Positions 1 to 8,168 of a DNA stretch of 64,000 bases are shown one piece after another. The notes under the pieces were generated by a model, which searched no databases, was not told the origin of the DNA, and saw nothing but the letters and a program-made list of their open reading frames with translations. The stretch is from SZUA-430 sp034440355 (lineage in GTDB: Bacteria > Pseudomonadota > Alphaproteobacteria > Micropepsales > Micropepsaceae). Every line of letters starts with the position of its first letter. Within the stretch, counting starts at the first letter, position 1. Location of the stretch: contig JAWXBY010000054.1 of assembly GCA_034440355.1 (NCBI GenBank), forward strand, positions 1 to 64,000. Reading direction: 5' to 3'. The position numbers and the translations under genes were made by a program.

Positions 1-188
1 CGCGTGTAGGATCCGATCACCATCGGCGCGCCGCCCGTTCCGGTCCGCACGGCTGCGAATAGTTCGGCGGCCGGCTGGTCGTTGCCGAGAGCCATGGGCG
101 GGGAGGGCGGGGCGACGACGGTCGGCACCGTCCGCTCGCAAGCTACGACGATTAACGCGATGAGGGCGGCGATGATGACAGGGCGCAA
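1..188 (-). CDS. MepA-like murein endopeptidase lipoprotein, N-terminal part (partial)
   Basis: The reading frame stays open to the window edge. The best start is a TTG at 188, preceded by GGAG nine bases upstream; an in-frame ATG lies further upstream but would put about 40 residues before the hydrophobic stretch. The N-terminus reads LRPVIIAALIALIVVAC, a lipoprotein signal with a Cys at the end, so the product is probably lipid-anchored. A Pro-rich linker follows, then AAELFAAVRTGTG and MVIGSYTR. That resembles the start of the mature domain of alphaproteobacterial penicillin-insensitive murein endopeptidases (a LFGAV...IGSYxxGCLAG pattern), which cleave D-Ala-mDAP crosslinks. The catalytic HxH/D metal site would lie outside the window, so the family call rests on a short match. 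It is transcribed divergently from secG. Confidence 0.5.
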   Translation of the reverse strand, partial: MRPVIIAALIALIVVACERTVPTVVAPPSPPMALGNDQPAAELFAAVRTGTGGAPMVIGSYT

Positions 189-373
189 CGACGGGGTCTC
201 CGGCCAAGTTTCGCGACTCTGGCGGCGCTTCGTGGCGGAAGCTTGACGCAGTGTTGCTTGTTTTGGGAGCCGGAAAACCCACATATGCCGCGGAAGGCAG
301 GGGTAGCAACGCAGGCCTTCATGGGCTACAACCCGCCGCTTTCCAGGCTAGAAAACGAAACGAACGCCGCACC

Positions 374-850
374 ATGGTAGCTGTCCTTCTGACCATCCAC
401 GTCCTCGTCTGCATCGCCATGATCGGCGTGATCCTGTTGCAGCGCTCGGAGGGTGGCGGTTTGGGCCTTGGCACCGGCGGCGGCGTCGGCGGCCTAATGA
501 CCGGCCGCGGCGCGGCGAACGCTTTGACGCGCACCACTGTAATCTTCGCGGCCATCTTCATCTCGACGTCGATCGCGCTCGCGCTCGTCGCCAAGCGCGG
601 CGACACCAGCAATCCGCTCGCACCCGCCAATCCCGGGTCGACGCTTCCGTCGACGACGCTGCCCGCCGGCGGAACGACGCTTCTGCCGAATACGACGCCC
701 GCGGAATCCGAATCACAGCCCTCGGGTCCGTCGCCCACGCCTGTCCCCGCAACACCGGCGCCGGCAACGCCGGCTCCCGCAGCACCGGCAAATCCGGCAG
801 GCGCACAGCCTGCGCCCGCACCCGCGGAACCGGCAGGCGGCGGAAATTAG
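374..850 (+). CDS. secG: Preprotein translocase subunit SecG
   Basis: This 158-residue inner-membrane protein belongs to the SecYEG channel. The start at 374 gives the classic SecG N-terminus (MVAVLLTIHVLVCIAMIGVI), a first membrane helix at residues 2-21, the conserved LLQRSEGGGLG loop, a Gly-rich segment with GGLMTGRGAANALTRTT, and a second helix at about 57-74. An upstream in-frame extension to 251 has no membrane or SecG character and was rejected. The last 80 residues are Pro/Ala/Thr-rich low-complexity sequence, a tail longer than in E. coli SecG (110 residues) but common in alphaproteobacteria. It lies 88 bp upstream of pyrG, the usual class order, although tpiA does not precede it here. 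Confidence 0.93.
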   Translation: MVAVLLTIHVLVCIAMIGVILLQRSEGGGLGLGTGGGVGGLMTGRGAANALTRTTVIFAAIFISTSIALALVAKRGDTSNPLAPANPGSTLPSTTLPAGGTTLLPNTTPAESESQPSGPSPTPVPATPAPATPAPAAPANPAGAQPAPAPAEPAGGGN

Positions 851-859
851 CCTCATCCC

Positions 860-886
860 CTGTCGTGGAACGGCGTTTCACGACAG
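860..886 (+). terminator. Hairpin between secG and pyrG
   Basis: An 11-bp stem with one G-T pair (CTGTCGTGGAA / TTTCACGACAG) closes a 5-base loop ten bases after the secG stop. It is followed by CAGAAATTTCTTCC, which is only moderately T-rich. It could be a weak intrinsic terminator, an attenuator or an RNA-processing site ahead of pyrG. Confidence 0.5.
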
Positions 887-938
887 CAGAAATTTCTTCC
901 TTGTTCCGACACCTTCAAGTTGCTTAGGGTGATCACCC

Positions 939-2567
939 ATGGCGCGGTTCATCTTCATTACCGGCGGCGTGGTTTCATCCCTCGGCAAAGGTCTCGCATC
1001 GGCAGCTCTCGGCGCGCTCTTACAAGCGCGCGGGTTCAAAGTCCGACTCCGTAAACTCGATCCATATTTGAATGTGGATCCAGGGACTATGTCCCCGTAT
1101 CAGCACGGCGAGGTGTTCGTCACCGACGACGGCGCCGAGACGGATCTCGACCTCGGTCACTACGAACGCTTCACCGGCGTGTCGGCGACCAAGGGCGACA
1201 ACATTACGACGGGTCGTCTGTATCTCGACATCCTGACGCGCGAGCGAAAGGGCGACTACCTCGGCGCGACGATCCAGGTGATCCCGCACGTCACCGACGC
1301 GATCAAGTCCTTCGTCCTCGATTCCACCGACGACGTCGACTTCGTGCTTTGCGAAATCGGCGGCACGGTCGGCGACATCGAAGGCCTGCCGTTCTTCGAA
1401 GCGATCCGCCAGCTCGGCAACGACCTCGGCCGCGAGCGCAGCCTGTTCATTCACGTAACGCTGGTGCCCTACATCGCGGCGTCGGGCGAACTGAAAACCA
1501 AGCCCACGCAGCACTCTGTCAAAGAACTGCGTTCGATCGGTATTCAGCCCGACATCGTGCTCTGCCGCTCGGACCGCGAGGTCCCGGCCGACGAACGCCG
1601 CAAGATCGCGCTCTTCTGCAACGTCCGACCCTCAAGCGTGATCCAGGCGCTGGACGTATCGACGATCTACGAAGTCCCGCTTAGCTATCATGCGCAGGGC
1701 TTGGACGACGAAGTTCTCTCGATCTTCGGCATCAAAGACGCCGTCGCGCCGACGCTCACGCGCTGGCAAACGGTCGTCAAGCGGATCAAAGAACCGGAAG
1801 GCGAAGTCAAAGTCGCCATCGTCGGCAAGTACACGGGCCTCAAGGACGCGTACAAATCGCTGAACGAGGCGCTCGCTCACGGTGGCATCGCCAACAACGT
1901 CCGCGTCAAGGCGGAGTGGATCGAATCCGAGATCTTCGAAGAAGCCGGCCACATCCAGGCGCTTGAAGATGTCCACGCGATCCTCGTCCCCGGCGGCTTC
2001 GGCGAACGCGGCACGAAGGGCAAAATCGAAGCGGCAAAATTCGCCCGCACGCGCAAGGTGCCATACTTCGGCATCTGCTTCGGCCTGCAGATGGCCGTCA
2101 TCGAAGCGGCGCGCAATCTCGCGCACCTCGAAGGCGCAAGCTCATCCGAATTCGGCCCGTGCAAGCACACCGTCGTCGGCTTGATGACCGAATGGATGCG
2201 CGGCAACCAGCTTGAGCGCCGGGAAAAGGACGGCGACATCGGCGGCACGATGCGCGTCGGCAAATACGTTGCCGCCCTCGCGCCGGGCAGCAAGGTCGCC
2301 CAAATCTACGGCAAGCTCGAAATCGAAGAACGCCATCGTCACCGTTACGAGGTGAACCTCGAATACCGCGACGTGCTGGAGAAGGCAGGCTTTTTCTTCA
2401 CCGGGATGTCGCCGGACGGGCTGCTGCCGGAGATCTGCGAACGCAAAGACCACCCGTGGTTCATCGGCGTGCAGTATCACCCCGAACTCAAGTCGCGCCC
2501 CTTCGAACCACATCCTCTGTTCGCAAGCTTTATCGAAGCCGCGGTGACACAAAGCCGCTTGGTCTAA
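939..2567 (+). CDS. pyrG: CTP synthase
   Basis: This cytosolic enzyme of 542 residues converts UTP, ATP and glutamine to CTP, the last step of de novo CTP synthesis. The N-terminal amidoligase domain (about 1-265) begins MARFIFITGGVVSSLGKGLA with the P-loop at residues 9-18. The C-terminal class-I glutamine amidotransferase domain has the oxyanion strand VPGGFGERG near residue 351, the nucleophile Cys in GICFGLQ near 380, and the His/Glu pair in QYHPE near 513-515. Length and ends match the family. It follows secG, with a hairpin in the 88-bp gap. Confidence 0.98.
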   Translation: MARFIFITGGVVSSLGKGLASAALGALLQARGFKVRLRKLDPYLNVDPGTMSPYQHGEVFVTDDGAETDLDLGHYERFTGVSATKGDNITTGRLYLDILTRERKGDYLGATIQVIPHVTDAIKSFVLDSTDDVDFVLCEIGGTVGDIEGLPFFEAIRQLGNDLGRERSLFIHVTLVPYIAASGELKTKPTQHSVKELRSIGIQPDIVLCRSDREVPADERRKIALFCNVRPSSVIQALDVSTIYEVPLSYHAQGLDDEVLSIFGIKDAVAPTLTRWQTVVKRIKEPEGEVKVAIVGKYTGLKDAYKSLNEALAHGGIANNVRVKAEWIESEIFEEAGHIQALEDVHAILVPGGFGERGTKGKIEAAKFARTRKVPYFGICFGLQMAVIEAARNLAHLEGASSSEFGPCKHTVVGLMTEWMRGNQLERREKDGDIGGTMRVGKYVAALAPGSKVAQIYGKLEIEERHRHRYEVNLEYRDVLEKAGFFFTGMSPDGLLPEICERKDHPWFIGVQYHPELKSRPFEPHPLFASFIEAAVTQSRLV

Positions 2568-2582
2568 CGAGGTGATACGGAC

Positions 2583-3386
2583 GTGACGGAAGAAGCCTCG
2601 CAAACGCCGCCCGCCACGCCCGAACCGCCAAAGCCTCCGCCTCAGCCGCCTGCGCGCCCGATCGCGCAGGCCTTCGCGCAAAATCTGCACGCGGTGCTGA
2701 TCGGCACATTCACGATCCTGTCGTCGGTCATCTCGGCGCTGCTCGGATATTATTTCGGCCACGAAGACCAGAAGCGCATGCTCGTCCTCGAGTACGACAA
2801 GCTGCGCGCCGAGCGCACCCTCGAGATCACGAAGGCGTTGGTGAGCGCGGAGTCCGCCCTTCAGCATCTGGTGCTGACCGGCCGCAACTCATCCGAGCGC
2901 TACTGCACGCTGGCCAACAACTTGGCCACCTTGAAAGCTGATGTAAGCAAATACGCATCGCTGCCCGCCGCCGGCGGCACGCTCAACCAAATTCTGGAGG
3001 GCCTCGGCCCTCTGATCCAAGCGTCTACGGCGCCCGACGCCGTTCGCCTCGACATGCTCTCGCGCCTCAAGGCGATGCAGGACGAACACCACGAACAAGA
3101 TGTGGCGATCCGTGCGAGCTGGAAGAAGGACGATGAAATCCGCGAGACCTTGTACGGCGACGCCGCGGCGATGGTGCGCGTCTACTATCGCGACCGCAGC
3201 ATCGAACTCGCTCAACTCAGCAATGCCTACGACAAGGCCGGCATGGCCACCCGCCACATCATCATGGACAACGGCCTCTGCAATCTAGAGCCCCGGTGGA
3301 AAGAGGCCGAGGGCGAAATAATCCGTTGGGACACGGCCTCCTTCGAGTTCACAAGCTCGCTCGGTCTTGAACTCAAGCCGGACTGA
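2583..3386 (+). CDS. Membrane-anchored protein of unknown function
   Basis: The product is 267 residues long and starts at GTG 2583, eight bases after a good GAGGTG site. A Pro-rich cytoplasmic N-terminus (residues 1-32) precedes a single membrane helix at about 37-59 (VLIGTFTILSSVISALLGYYFG). About 200 mostly helical, charged residues follow, with two or three Cys (one in SERYCTLAN, one near the C-terminus in GLCNLEP). I recognise no family. It lies 15 bp after pyrG in the same direction and may be co-transcribed. It opens a run of three genes for single-helix membrane proteins between pyrG and kdsA. Confidence 0.75.
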   Translation: MTEEASQTPPATPEPPKPPPQPPARPIAQAFAQNLHAVLIGTFTILSSVISALLGYYFGHEDQKRMLVLEYDKLRAERTLEITKALVSAESALQHLVLTGRNSSERYCTLANNLATLKADVSKYASLPAAGGTLNQILEGLGPLIQASTAPDAVRLDMLSRLKAMQDEHHEQDVAIRASWKKDDEIRETLYGDAAAMVRVYYRDRSIELAQLSNAYDKAGMATRHIIMDNGLCNLEPRWKEAEGEIIRWDTASFEFTSSLGLELKPD

Positions 3387-3450
3387 TCCCAAACGGGAAC
3401 CTTTTCCTCATGCGCGGGTTCTAACCGGACCTGCCAAGCGGAGAGGAAAC

Positions 3451-3744
3451 ATGGCAAACGATAATGGCGGCGGCAGCACGACGATGATCGCGCTCGTCGT
3501 CGGCGCGCTGTTGGTGCTCGTCATCGGCTTGTACGCGACCGGCTCTTTCGGACCGCGCCAAGACACGACGTCGGTGACCATCGACACGCCGGCCGTGCCG
3601 GCAACGCCCGAAGCACCGACAACAACGCCACCGACGCCGACAGACCCTGCACCCGTCGAACCGGCACCGGTCGATCCGCCGCCGGCGGAAACGCCGAGCC
3701 CGTCCGAACCGACTCCGACGCCCACTGAGCCGCCGACGCCATAA
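3451..3744 (+). CDS. Small single-helix membrane protein with Pro/Thr tail
   Basis: The ATG at 3451 follows GAGAGGA at ideal spacing, so the longer frame from 3367 was not used. The 97-residue product has a short N-terminus (MANDNGGGST), one membrane helix at about 11-28 ending GLYATGSFGPRQD, then roughly 55 residues of Pro, Thr, Glu and Ala (repeated PVEP, PTPT). The tail would lie in the periplasm or span part of it. The next gene (3898) has the same plan and the same MAN-helix-GLYA-RD framework with a different tail, so the two look like diverged paralogues. Function unknown. Confidence 0.72.
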   Translation: MANDNGGGSTTMIALVVGALLVLVIGLYATGSFGPRQDTTSVTIDTPAVPATPEAPTTTPPTPTDPAPVEPAPVDPPPAETPSPSEPTPTPTEPPTP

Positions 3745-3763
3745 CGTCAGCTGTCGCTATCGC

Positions 3764-3791
3764 TGTGCCGTCAGTTCAACCTGACGGCACA
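3764..3791 (+). terminator. Perfect 11-bp hairpin after the small membrane gene
   Basis: TGTGCCGTCAG, a 6-base loop TTCAAC, and CTGACGGCACA begin 20 bases after the stop at 3744. The stem is strong, but no T-tract follows on the plus strand, so it may work as a transcript 3' stabiliser or a weak terminator. Confidence 0.5.
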
Positions 3792-3897
3792 CGCACGTCT
3801 GCATTTCAGATATGCCCGCACACACGTTGCGTGGCGTTAATGTCCGGAACCTCTTACAGCCGTTTAGGGTTCTTCCATCATCATACGGAGACCCAAC

Positions 3898-4302
3898 ATG
3901 GCGAACGAACCCAGCGCAGTCGGAATGATCATTCTCACCGGCATGACGATCGCCGCGGTCGTCGGTCTCTATGCCTATGACGTGATCCCGCGTCGCGACG
4001 GCATCGTGCAGGACACCAACATCGCGTGGCCGCGTTGGCAGTCGAACGATGCAGCCCCTCCGCCCGAACCCGTGCAGACCCAAAGCCCGCAGCCGCCCGC
4101 GTATTCGCAACAGCCTGCGTACTCACAACCGAACAATCAGCAATATCCGCAGCAAGACCAGGGCGGCTACAGCCCGCCGCAACAGGGCAACGACCAAAAC
4201 CAGCCGCCGCAGGATCAACGCGGACAAGTCCCCGACGATCAGCAGGGATCGGACGCAGGCGCAGGCCAACCGCCGCCGCCGGACTACAGTCAGCGCCAGT
4301 AG
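3898..4302 (+). CDS. Small single-helix membrane protein with Gln/Pro-rich tail
   Basis: The product is 134 residues, with a CGGAGA ribosome site before the ATG. MANEPSAVG is followed by one membrane helix at about 8-27 (MIILTGMTIAAVVGLYAYDV) and RRD. A short linker with two Trp comes next, then about 80 residues of Gln, Pro, Asn, Asp and Tyr in loose repeats such as AYSQQPAYSQP and QQDQGG. It shares layout and the GLYA...RRDG junction with the gene at 3451. The low-complexity tail could be flexible or phase-separating. I recognise no family. It ends directly against the convergent kdsA stop. Confidence 0.72.
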   Translation: MANEPSAVGMIILTGMTIAAVVGLYAYDVIPRRDGIVQDTNIAWPRWQSNDAAPPPEPVQTQSPQPPAYSQQPAYSQPNNQQYPQQDQGGYSPPQQGNDQNQPPQDQRGQVPDDQQGSDAGAGQPPPPDYSQRQ

Positions 4303-5154
4303 CTAAGCGCGCACGGCCTCGTGGACGCTCTTGAGCGTCGCAAGCAATTGCGCCGCGCCGTCGAGCGCCAAACAACTCGGCGCATCGCACAGCGCCTTGT
4401 CAGGGTCAGGGTGGAATTCCAAAAACACGCCGTCCGCGCCCGCCGCCACCGCAGCCTTCGCGATAATCGGCACGCCCTCGCGCCGCCCGCCGGTGGAAGC
4501 GCCGCTCGTGCGCGGATCGGCGCCCGGCAACTGCACCGCATGCGTCGCGTCGATGGTCACCGGCACGCCCAGCCGCTGCATCTCGCCGATACCCAGCATG
4601 TCGACGACAAGGTTGTTATAACCGAACGAACTCCCGCGCTCGCACAGCACGATGTCGAGATTGGGCGCCGCCTCGCGCGCCTTCGAGATGATGTTCTTGC
4701 AGTCCCACGGCGCCAGGAATTGCGCCTTCTTCACATGCAGCCAACCATCGGCGGCACTCGCCGCACGCGCGGCCGCGACGATCAAATCCGTCTGGCGGCA
4801 AAGGAAGGCCGGGATCTGCACCACGTCGGCAACCGCCGCGGCCGGTAGCGCATGCGGCACCTCGTGGATGTCGGTCGCGATCGGCACGTTCAGCGTGCGC
4901 TTCACCTCCGCCAGCATCGCCAGCCCTTCGGTGAGTCCCGGCCCGCGAAAGCTCTTGATCGATGACCGGTTGGCCTTGTCGAAGCTCGCCTTGAACACAA
5001 AGGGCAAGCCCAGCTTCCCGGTGATGGCCTTCAACTCGCGCCCGACGGTGAGCGCCAGGTCCAAGCTCTCAAGCACATTGATGCCGGCGATCACAAACAG
5101 AGGCTGCCCCGCCCCGATCGACATATTCCAACGCTTCAACCGAACGGCCGACAT
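4303..5154 (-). CDS. kdsA: 3-deoxy-8-phosphooctulonate synthase (KDO-8-P synthase)
   Basis: This cytosolic enzyme condenses phosphoenolpyruvate with arabinose-5-phosphate to make KDO-8-P for the lipopolysaccharide core. The 283-residue TIM-barrel protein shows PLFVIAGINVLESLD, KASFDKANRSSIKSFRGPG, TDIHE, VVQIPAFLCRQTDL, the KKAQFLAPWDCKNI substrate segment and FLEFHPDPDKALCDAPSCL near the end, all diagnostic of KdsA. Phe-Ser-Phe-Asp-Lys-like and DPD residues are in place. The gene stands alone, convergent with the gene at 3898 and downstream of a MAPEG gene, rather than in the pyrG-kdsA-eno order seen in some proteobacteria, although all three genes lie within 9 kb. Confidence 0.97.
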   Translation of the reverse strand: MSAVRLKRWNMSIGAGQPLFVIAGINVLESLDLALTVGRELKAITGKLGLPFVFKASFDKANRSSIKSFRGPGLTEGLAMLAEVKRTLNVPIATDIHEVPHALPAAAVADVVQIPAFLCRQTDLIVAAARAASAADGWLHVKKAQFLAPWDCKNIISKAREAAPNLDIVLCERGSSFGYNNLVVDMLGIGEMQRLGVPVTIDATHAVQLPGADPRTSGASTGGRREGVPIIAKAAVAAGADGVFLEFHPDPDKALCDAPSCLALDGAAQLLATLKSVHEAVRA

Positions 5155-5249
5155 CGCGGTTCTCCCACGTCACAACGCGCTCAAGACCGCGCGGGCCGCA
5201 TGCCTAGCATCGGGCGCGGGGTTGACGCTAGATCGCCTTATCTAGGCGC

Positions 5250-5642
5250 TCAGGCGCCGCTCACAAGCTGCATGACCGCGCCCACAACCGCACCGATCAC
5301 AAGGGCGAGCACGGCCAGCCCCTGGATCGAAAACCCAAGCGACCGGTTCTCACCCTTGCTGTAGCTCTGCATGTACAGCACCCGCCCGACGATCCAGGCC
5401 ACGCCGCCCAGCGCCACGATCCGCGGGTCCCAAAACGAGGCGCACATCCAAAACGCCGCGACGAATACGGGCAGCCACTCCAGCGTATTCATCTGTACAC
5501 GGACCACGCGCTCAAAGTCCGGATTGCCGGTCATCGCCGGCGCGGCGATGCCGTGCTTCACGCGCGCCTGGCTCACGGCGACGCCCATATAGACGTAGAG
5601 CAGCAGCGCTGCCACGGTCACCAGTACGATCCAGCCTGACAT
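5250..5642 (-). CDS. MAPEG family membrane protein
   Basis: A 130-residue protein with four predicted helices: about 5-25, 52-72 (the RVQMNTLEWLPVFVAAFW segment), 74-92 and 103-126. The pattern RVQMNTLEWLP, GRVLYMQSYSKGENRSLGF is typical of MAPEG proteins (membrane-associated eicosanoid and glutathione metabolism), whose bacterial members may bind glutathione, but the substrate is unknown. A short inverted repeat (CTAGAT/ATCTAG at 5228-5245) lies just after its stop, in the gap before kdsA. A second, unrelated-looking MAPEG gene lies at 12746. Confidence 0.85.
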   Translation of the reverse strand: MSGWIVLVTVAALLLYVYMGVAVSQARVKHGIAAPAMTGNPDFERVVRVQMNTLEWLPVFVAAFWMCASFWDPRIVALGGVAWIVGRVLYMQSYSKGENRSLGFSIQGLAVLALVIGAVVGAVMQLVSGA

Positions 5643-5745
5643 TGTGTCCCTCCCTCAATCTCGCAGCCGCACAAGCCCCGCGCCTGTAGCGACTCGATGT
5701 TCTATGCGCTAAAGCTCGCATAAGACGCACGTCGAAGGGGGAACA

Positions 5746-7140
5746 ATGTCCGCAGCGCCGGAAAAGCAAGCCTGGTCGGGCCGCTTCGCATTCTTAATGG
5801 CCACCGTCGGCTCGGCCGTCGGTCTGGGCAGCATCTGGAAATTCCCATACATGGTAGGCGCCAACGGCGGCAGCGTCTTCCTGTTCGCCTATCTCGCGGG
5901 CCTGGTGGTGCTCATCCTGCCGTTGATGATCGGCGAGTTCGTCATCGGCCGACGGGGCGGCAAAAGCGCCGTGGGCAGTATCGCCAAAGTCGCCCGCGAC
6001 AACGGCGCGACGCCGTGGTGGGCCGCGGTCGGCGGTTGGGGCGTTCTCACCGGCTTCCTGATCTTGAGCTTCTACTCCGTCATCGGCGGCTGGACCGTCG
6101 CTTACATCCCACACGCGCTAAGCGACGCCTTCGCAGGCCAAACGGCGGAGCAGGTCGGGCAACAGTTCACCGCCATGCTGGCCGATCCCATCGGCCTAAC
6201 GTTTCACCATGCCATCTTCATGGCGATGACGGCGGTCATCGTCGCGCGCGGCGTCAGCGACGGTCTCGAGCGTGCGGTGACCTTCCTGATGCCGCTGATG
6301 TTCGTGATCCTGATTGGCCTCGTCGGCTACGCCTACGCCACGGCGGACTTTGGTGCCGCGGCGACCTTCTTCTTCACGCCCGATTTCTCGAAGCTAACAC
6401 CGGACGTCGTACTGAGCGCGGTCGGCCTCGGCTTCTTCTCGATCGGCACCGGCATCGGCGCCATGATCACCTACGCAGCCTATGCCCCTCGCGAAATCAG
6501 ATTGGGCGAAGCGGCCGTGTGGACCATCGCCGCCGACACCTTCGCGTCCTTCCTCGCTGCCTTCGCCATCTTTCCGCTCGTCTTCGCTTACGACCTGAAT
6601 CCGGCAGGCGGCGCAGGCCTCATGTTCACGACACTGCCGATCGCTTTCGGCCAGATGCCGGGCGGCGCTTTCGTCGGCGCAGCGTTCTTCCTGCTGTTGG
6701 TCGTATCGGCGCTCGCGTCCGCGATCTCGCTGCTTGAGCTCGTGGTGGCGTGGGCAACCGAACGGTTCGGCGTCGGCCGCCCGACCGCGGCCTACACAAG
6801 CGCCTTCGTCTGCTGGGCGGTAGGCTTGGGCACCGTGCTATCCTTCAACAACTGGAGCACCTGGTATCCGCTCGCCGCAGTGCCGAGCTTCGAGTCCAAA
6901 GGCTTCTTCGACGCGCTCGATCACTTGACCTCGAACATCATGCTGCCCCTGGGAGGCATCTTCCTGGGCCTCTTCGTCGGCTGGGTGATGTCGAAGAAAG
7001 CGGTGCTCGAAGAACTCGGCATCGAGGATGGCCCGCGCTGGCAGCTGCTGCGCTTCCTGCTCGGCGTCGTCTGCCCCGCTGCGATCACGGTCCTCTTCAT
7101 CGTCAACCTCGGCTTCATCAAGCTCGCCACAGGCGAATGA
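5746..7140 (+). CDS. Sodium-dependent transporter of the NSS (SNF) family
   Basis: This is a 464-residue inner-membrane symporter with about 11-12 helices. The N-terminus has the family signature in helix 1 (residues about 18-36: VGSAVGLGSIWKFPYMVGAN), with the unwound Gly-rich segment that binds sodium and substrate. Helix 6 contains the FFSIGTGIGAMITYAAYAP segment typical of bacterial NSS members. Members carry amino acids or related amines with sodium, as LeuT and TnaT do; the substrate cannot be told from sequence. GGGGGA precedes the ATG. It ends at a strong bidirectional terminator. Confidence 0.92.
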   Translation: MSAAPEKQAWSGRFAFLMATVGSAVGLGSIWKFPYMVGANGGSVFLFAYLAGLVVLILPLMIGEFVIGRRGGKSAVGSIAKVARDNGATPWWAAVGGWGVLTGFLILSFYSVIGGWTVAYIPHALSDAFAGQTAEQVGQQFTAMLADPIGLTFHHAIFMAMTAVIVARGVSDGLERAVTFLMPLMFVILIGLVGYAYATADFGAAATFFFTPDFSKLTPDVVLSAVGLGFFSIGTGIGAMITYAAYAPREIRLGEAAVWTIAADTFASFLAAFAIFPLVFAYDLNPAGGAGLMFTTLPIAFGQMPGGAFVGAAFFLLLVVSALASAISLLELVVAWATERFGVGRPTAAYTSAFVCWAVGLGTVLSFNNWSTWYPLAAVPSFESKGFFDALDHLTSNIMLPLGGIFLGLFVGWVMSKKAVLEELGIEDGPRWQLLRFLLGVVCPAAITVLFIVNLGFIKLATGE

Positions 7141-7147
7141 CGCAAAA

Positions 7148-7176
7148 ACGGCGCAGGCTGCGAGGGCCTGCGCCGT
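7148..7176 (-). terminator. Bidirectional intrinsic terminator
   Basis: A perfect 11-bp stem (ACGGCGCAGGC / GCCTGCGCCGT) has a 7-base loop. Read on the minus strand it is followed by a run of T (plus-strand AAAAA at 7144-7148), so it is a good Rho-independent terminator for the repeat protein gene ending at 7207. It also lies seven bases after the stop of the plus-strand transporter gene. Confidence 0.85.
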
Positions 7177-7206
7177 AAGTTTGAGGGACAGTTTCTTCTT
7201 GCGGGT

Positions 7207-7947
7207 TCAGTTGGCCGGGTCGACCGTCACGGTCTGCTGACCGCTGCGCGTTCCGCCATTCGGCCCGGTAACGACCACATCGCGCGTCCAGGTGTTGCCG
7301 TCGCGCGTGACGTCGACCGACTTGCCGTAGGTCTTTCCGCTCGGCGTTGTGACCGCCTTGTCACGCGAAAATCCGTTCGCCGTCTTCTCCGCGCTCGACG
7401 AGAAGGTGCCCGATCCGCCGTTGCCGGTGGTGTAGGTGCCCGTGCGGTTCCAGCCCGTCGGCGTGCGTGCGACGGTGGCGGTCGAGTCGACGGAATGGCC
7501 GTTGCTGTCCGTGTACGATTTATCCACGGTCAGACCGCCGCTCTCGCGCGTCACGTCGCGCGTGATGGTGGCGCTGTTGCCCTTCGGCCCCGTCTTCGTC
7601 GTTTCCGACGACCATTGTCCCGGCGCGGTGCGCTGAGCGGTCGTCTCCGACGTCGATGTCCCGCGCGCCGTCGTGCGCGAACGGCTTCCGCTGGCAGTGC
7701 CCGCCTCGCGGTCCCACTGCCGCTCGACGGAGGAATTGCCGCCGCCGTTCGGCCCGGTCCAGGCGCGGTCGCGCTTGAAGCGTCCGCGCTCGCGCGTGGT
7801 TTGCGAATTCCAAGTGCCCGACGCACCGTTCCCTTTCGACCAACTGCCTTGACGCGAACGCTCGCGGGCGTCGGCATCGTCGCTGGTGGCCAGGAACAGT
7901 GTCATCGCAACTGCCGTGACGGAGACGGCGGTACCCAACAATCTCAT
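7207..7947 (-). CDS. Secreted repeat protein, 26-27 residue period
   Basis: The start is placed at ATG 7947, with GGAGAG four bases upstream; this gives a clean signal peptide (MRLLGTAVSVTAVAMTLFLA, cleavage near DADA). The 246-residue product is rich in Thr, Ser, Gly and Arg and has no Cys. Its C-terminal half repeats a unit of aromatic-x-R...T-x-x-x-G at residues 138, 164, 191 and 218 (for example GWNRTGTYTTGNGG, GFSRDKAVTTPSGK, TWTRDVVVTGPNGG), with looser copies at 55 and 110. Between them come alternating Thr/Val strands such as SVDSTATVAR. A beta-solenoid-like or surface-exposed fibre is plausible, but no family was recognised. It ends at the terminator at 7148. Confidence 0.8.
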   Translation of the reverse strand: MRLLGTAVSVTAVAMTLFLATSDDADARERSRQGSWSKGNGASGTWNSQTTRERGRFKRDRAWTGPNGGGNSSVERQWDREAGTASGSRSRTTARGTSTSETTAQRTAPGQWSSETTKTGPKGNSATITRDVTRESGGLTVDKSYTDSNGHSVDSTATVARTPTGWNRTGTYTTGNGGSGTFSSSAEKTANGFSRDKAVTTPSGKTYGKSVDVTRDGNTWTRDVVVTGPNGGTRSGQQTVTVDPAN

Positions 7948-8168
7948 CGGTCTCTCCATAAACTCGAATACAAGGGTGGAACGACGCCGCAGGCACCCGC
8001 GAGCCAACGTCATCGATGCAAGGTTCAACGGCCTTCCCGCGCCGATCCGTCGCCCGCAAATTGTGCAAGCCGGCGGTTAATTCCCGCGCGGAGCGGCGTT
8101 TCGCGGCTTCCGCAGCCGCCCCCCATTGGTTATGAACCGCCCAACGAACGACAAAGGGCCCGGAAGCA

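Noticed and set aside
251..373. N-terminal extension of SecG from an in-frame start at 251
   Set aside because: It lacks membrane or SecG character and has no ribosome site; the ATG at 374 gives the family N-terminus.
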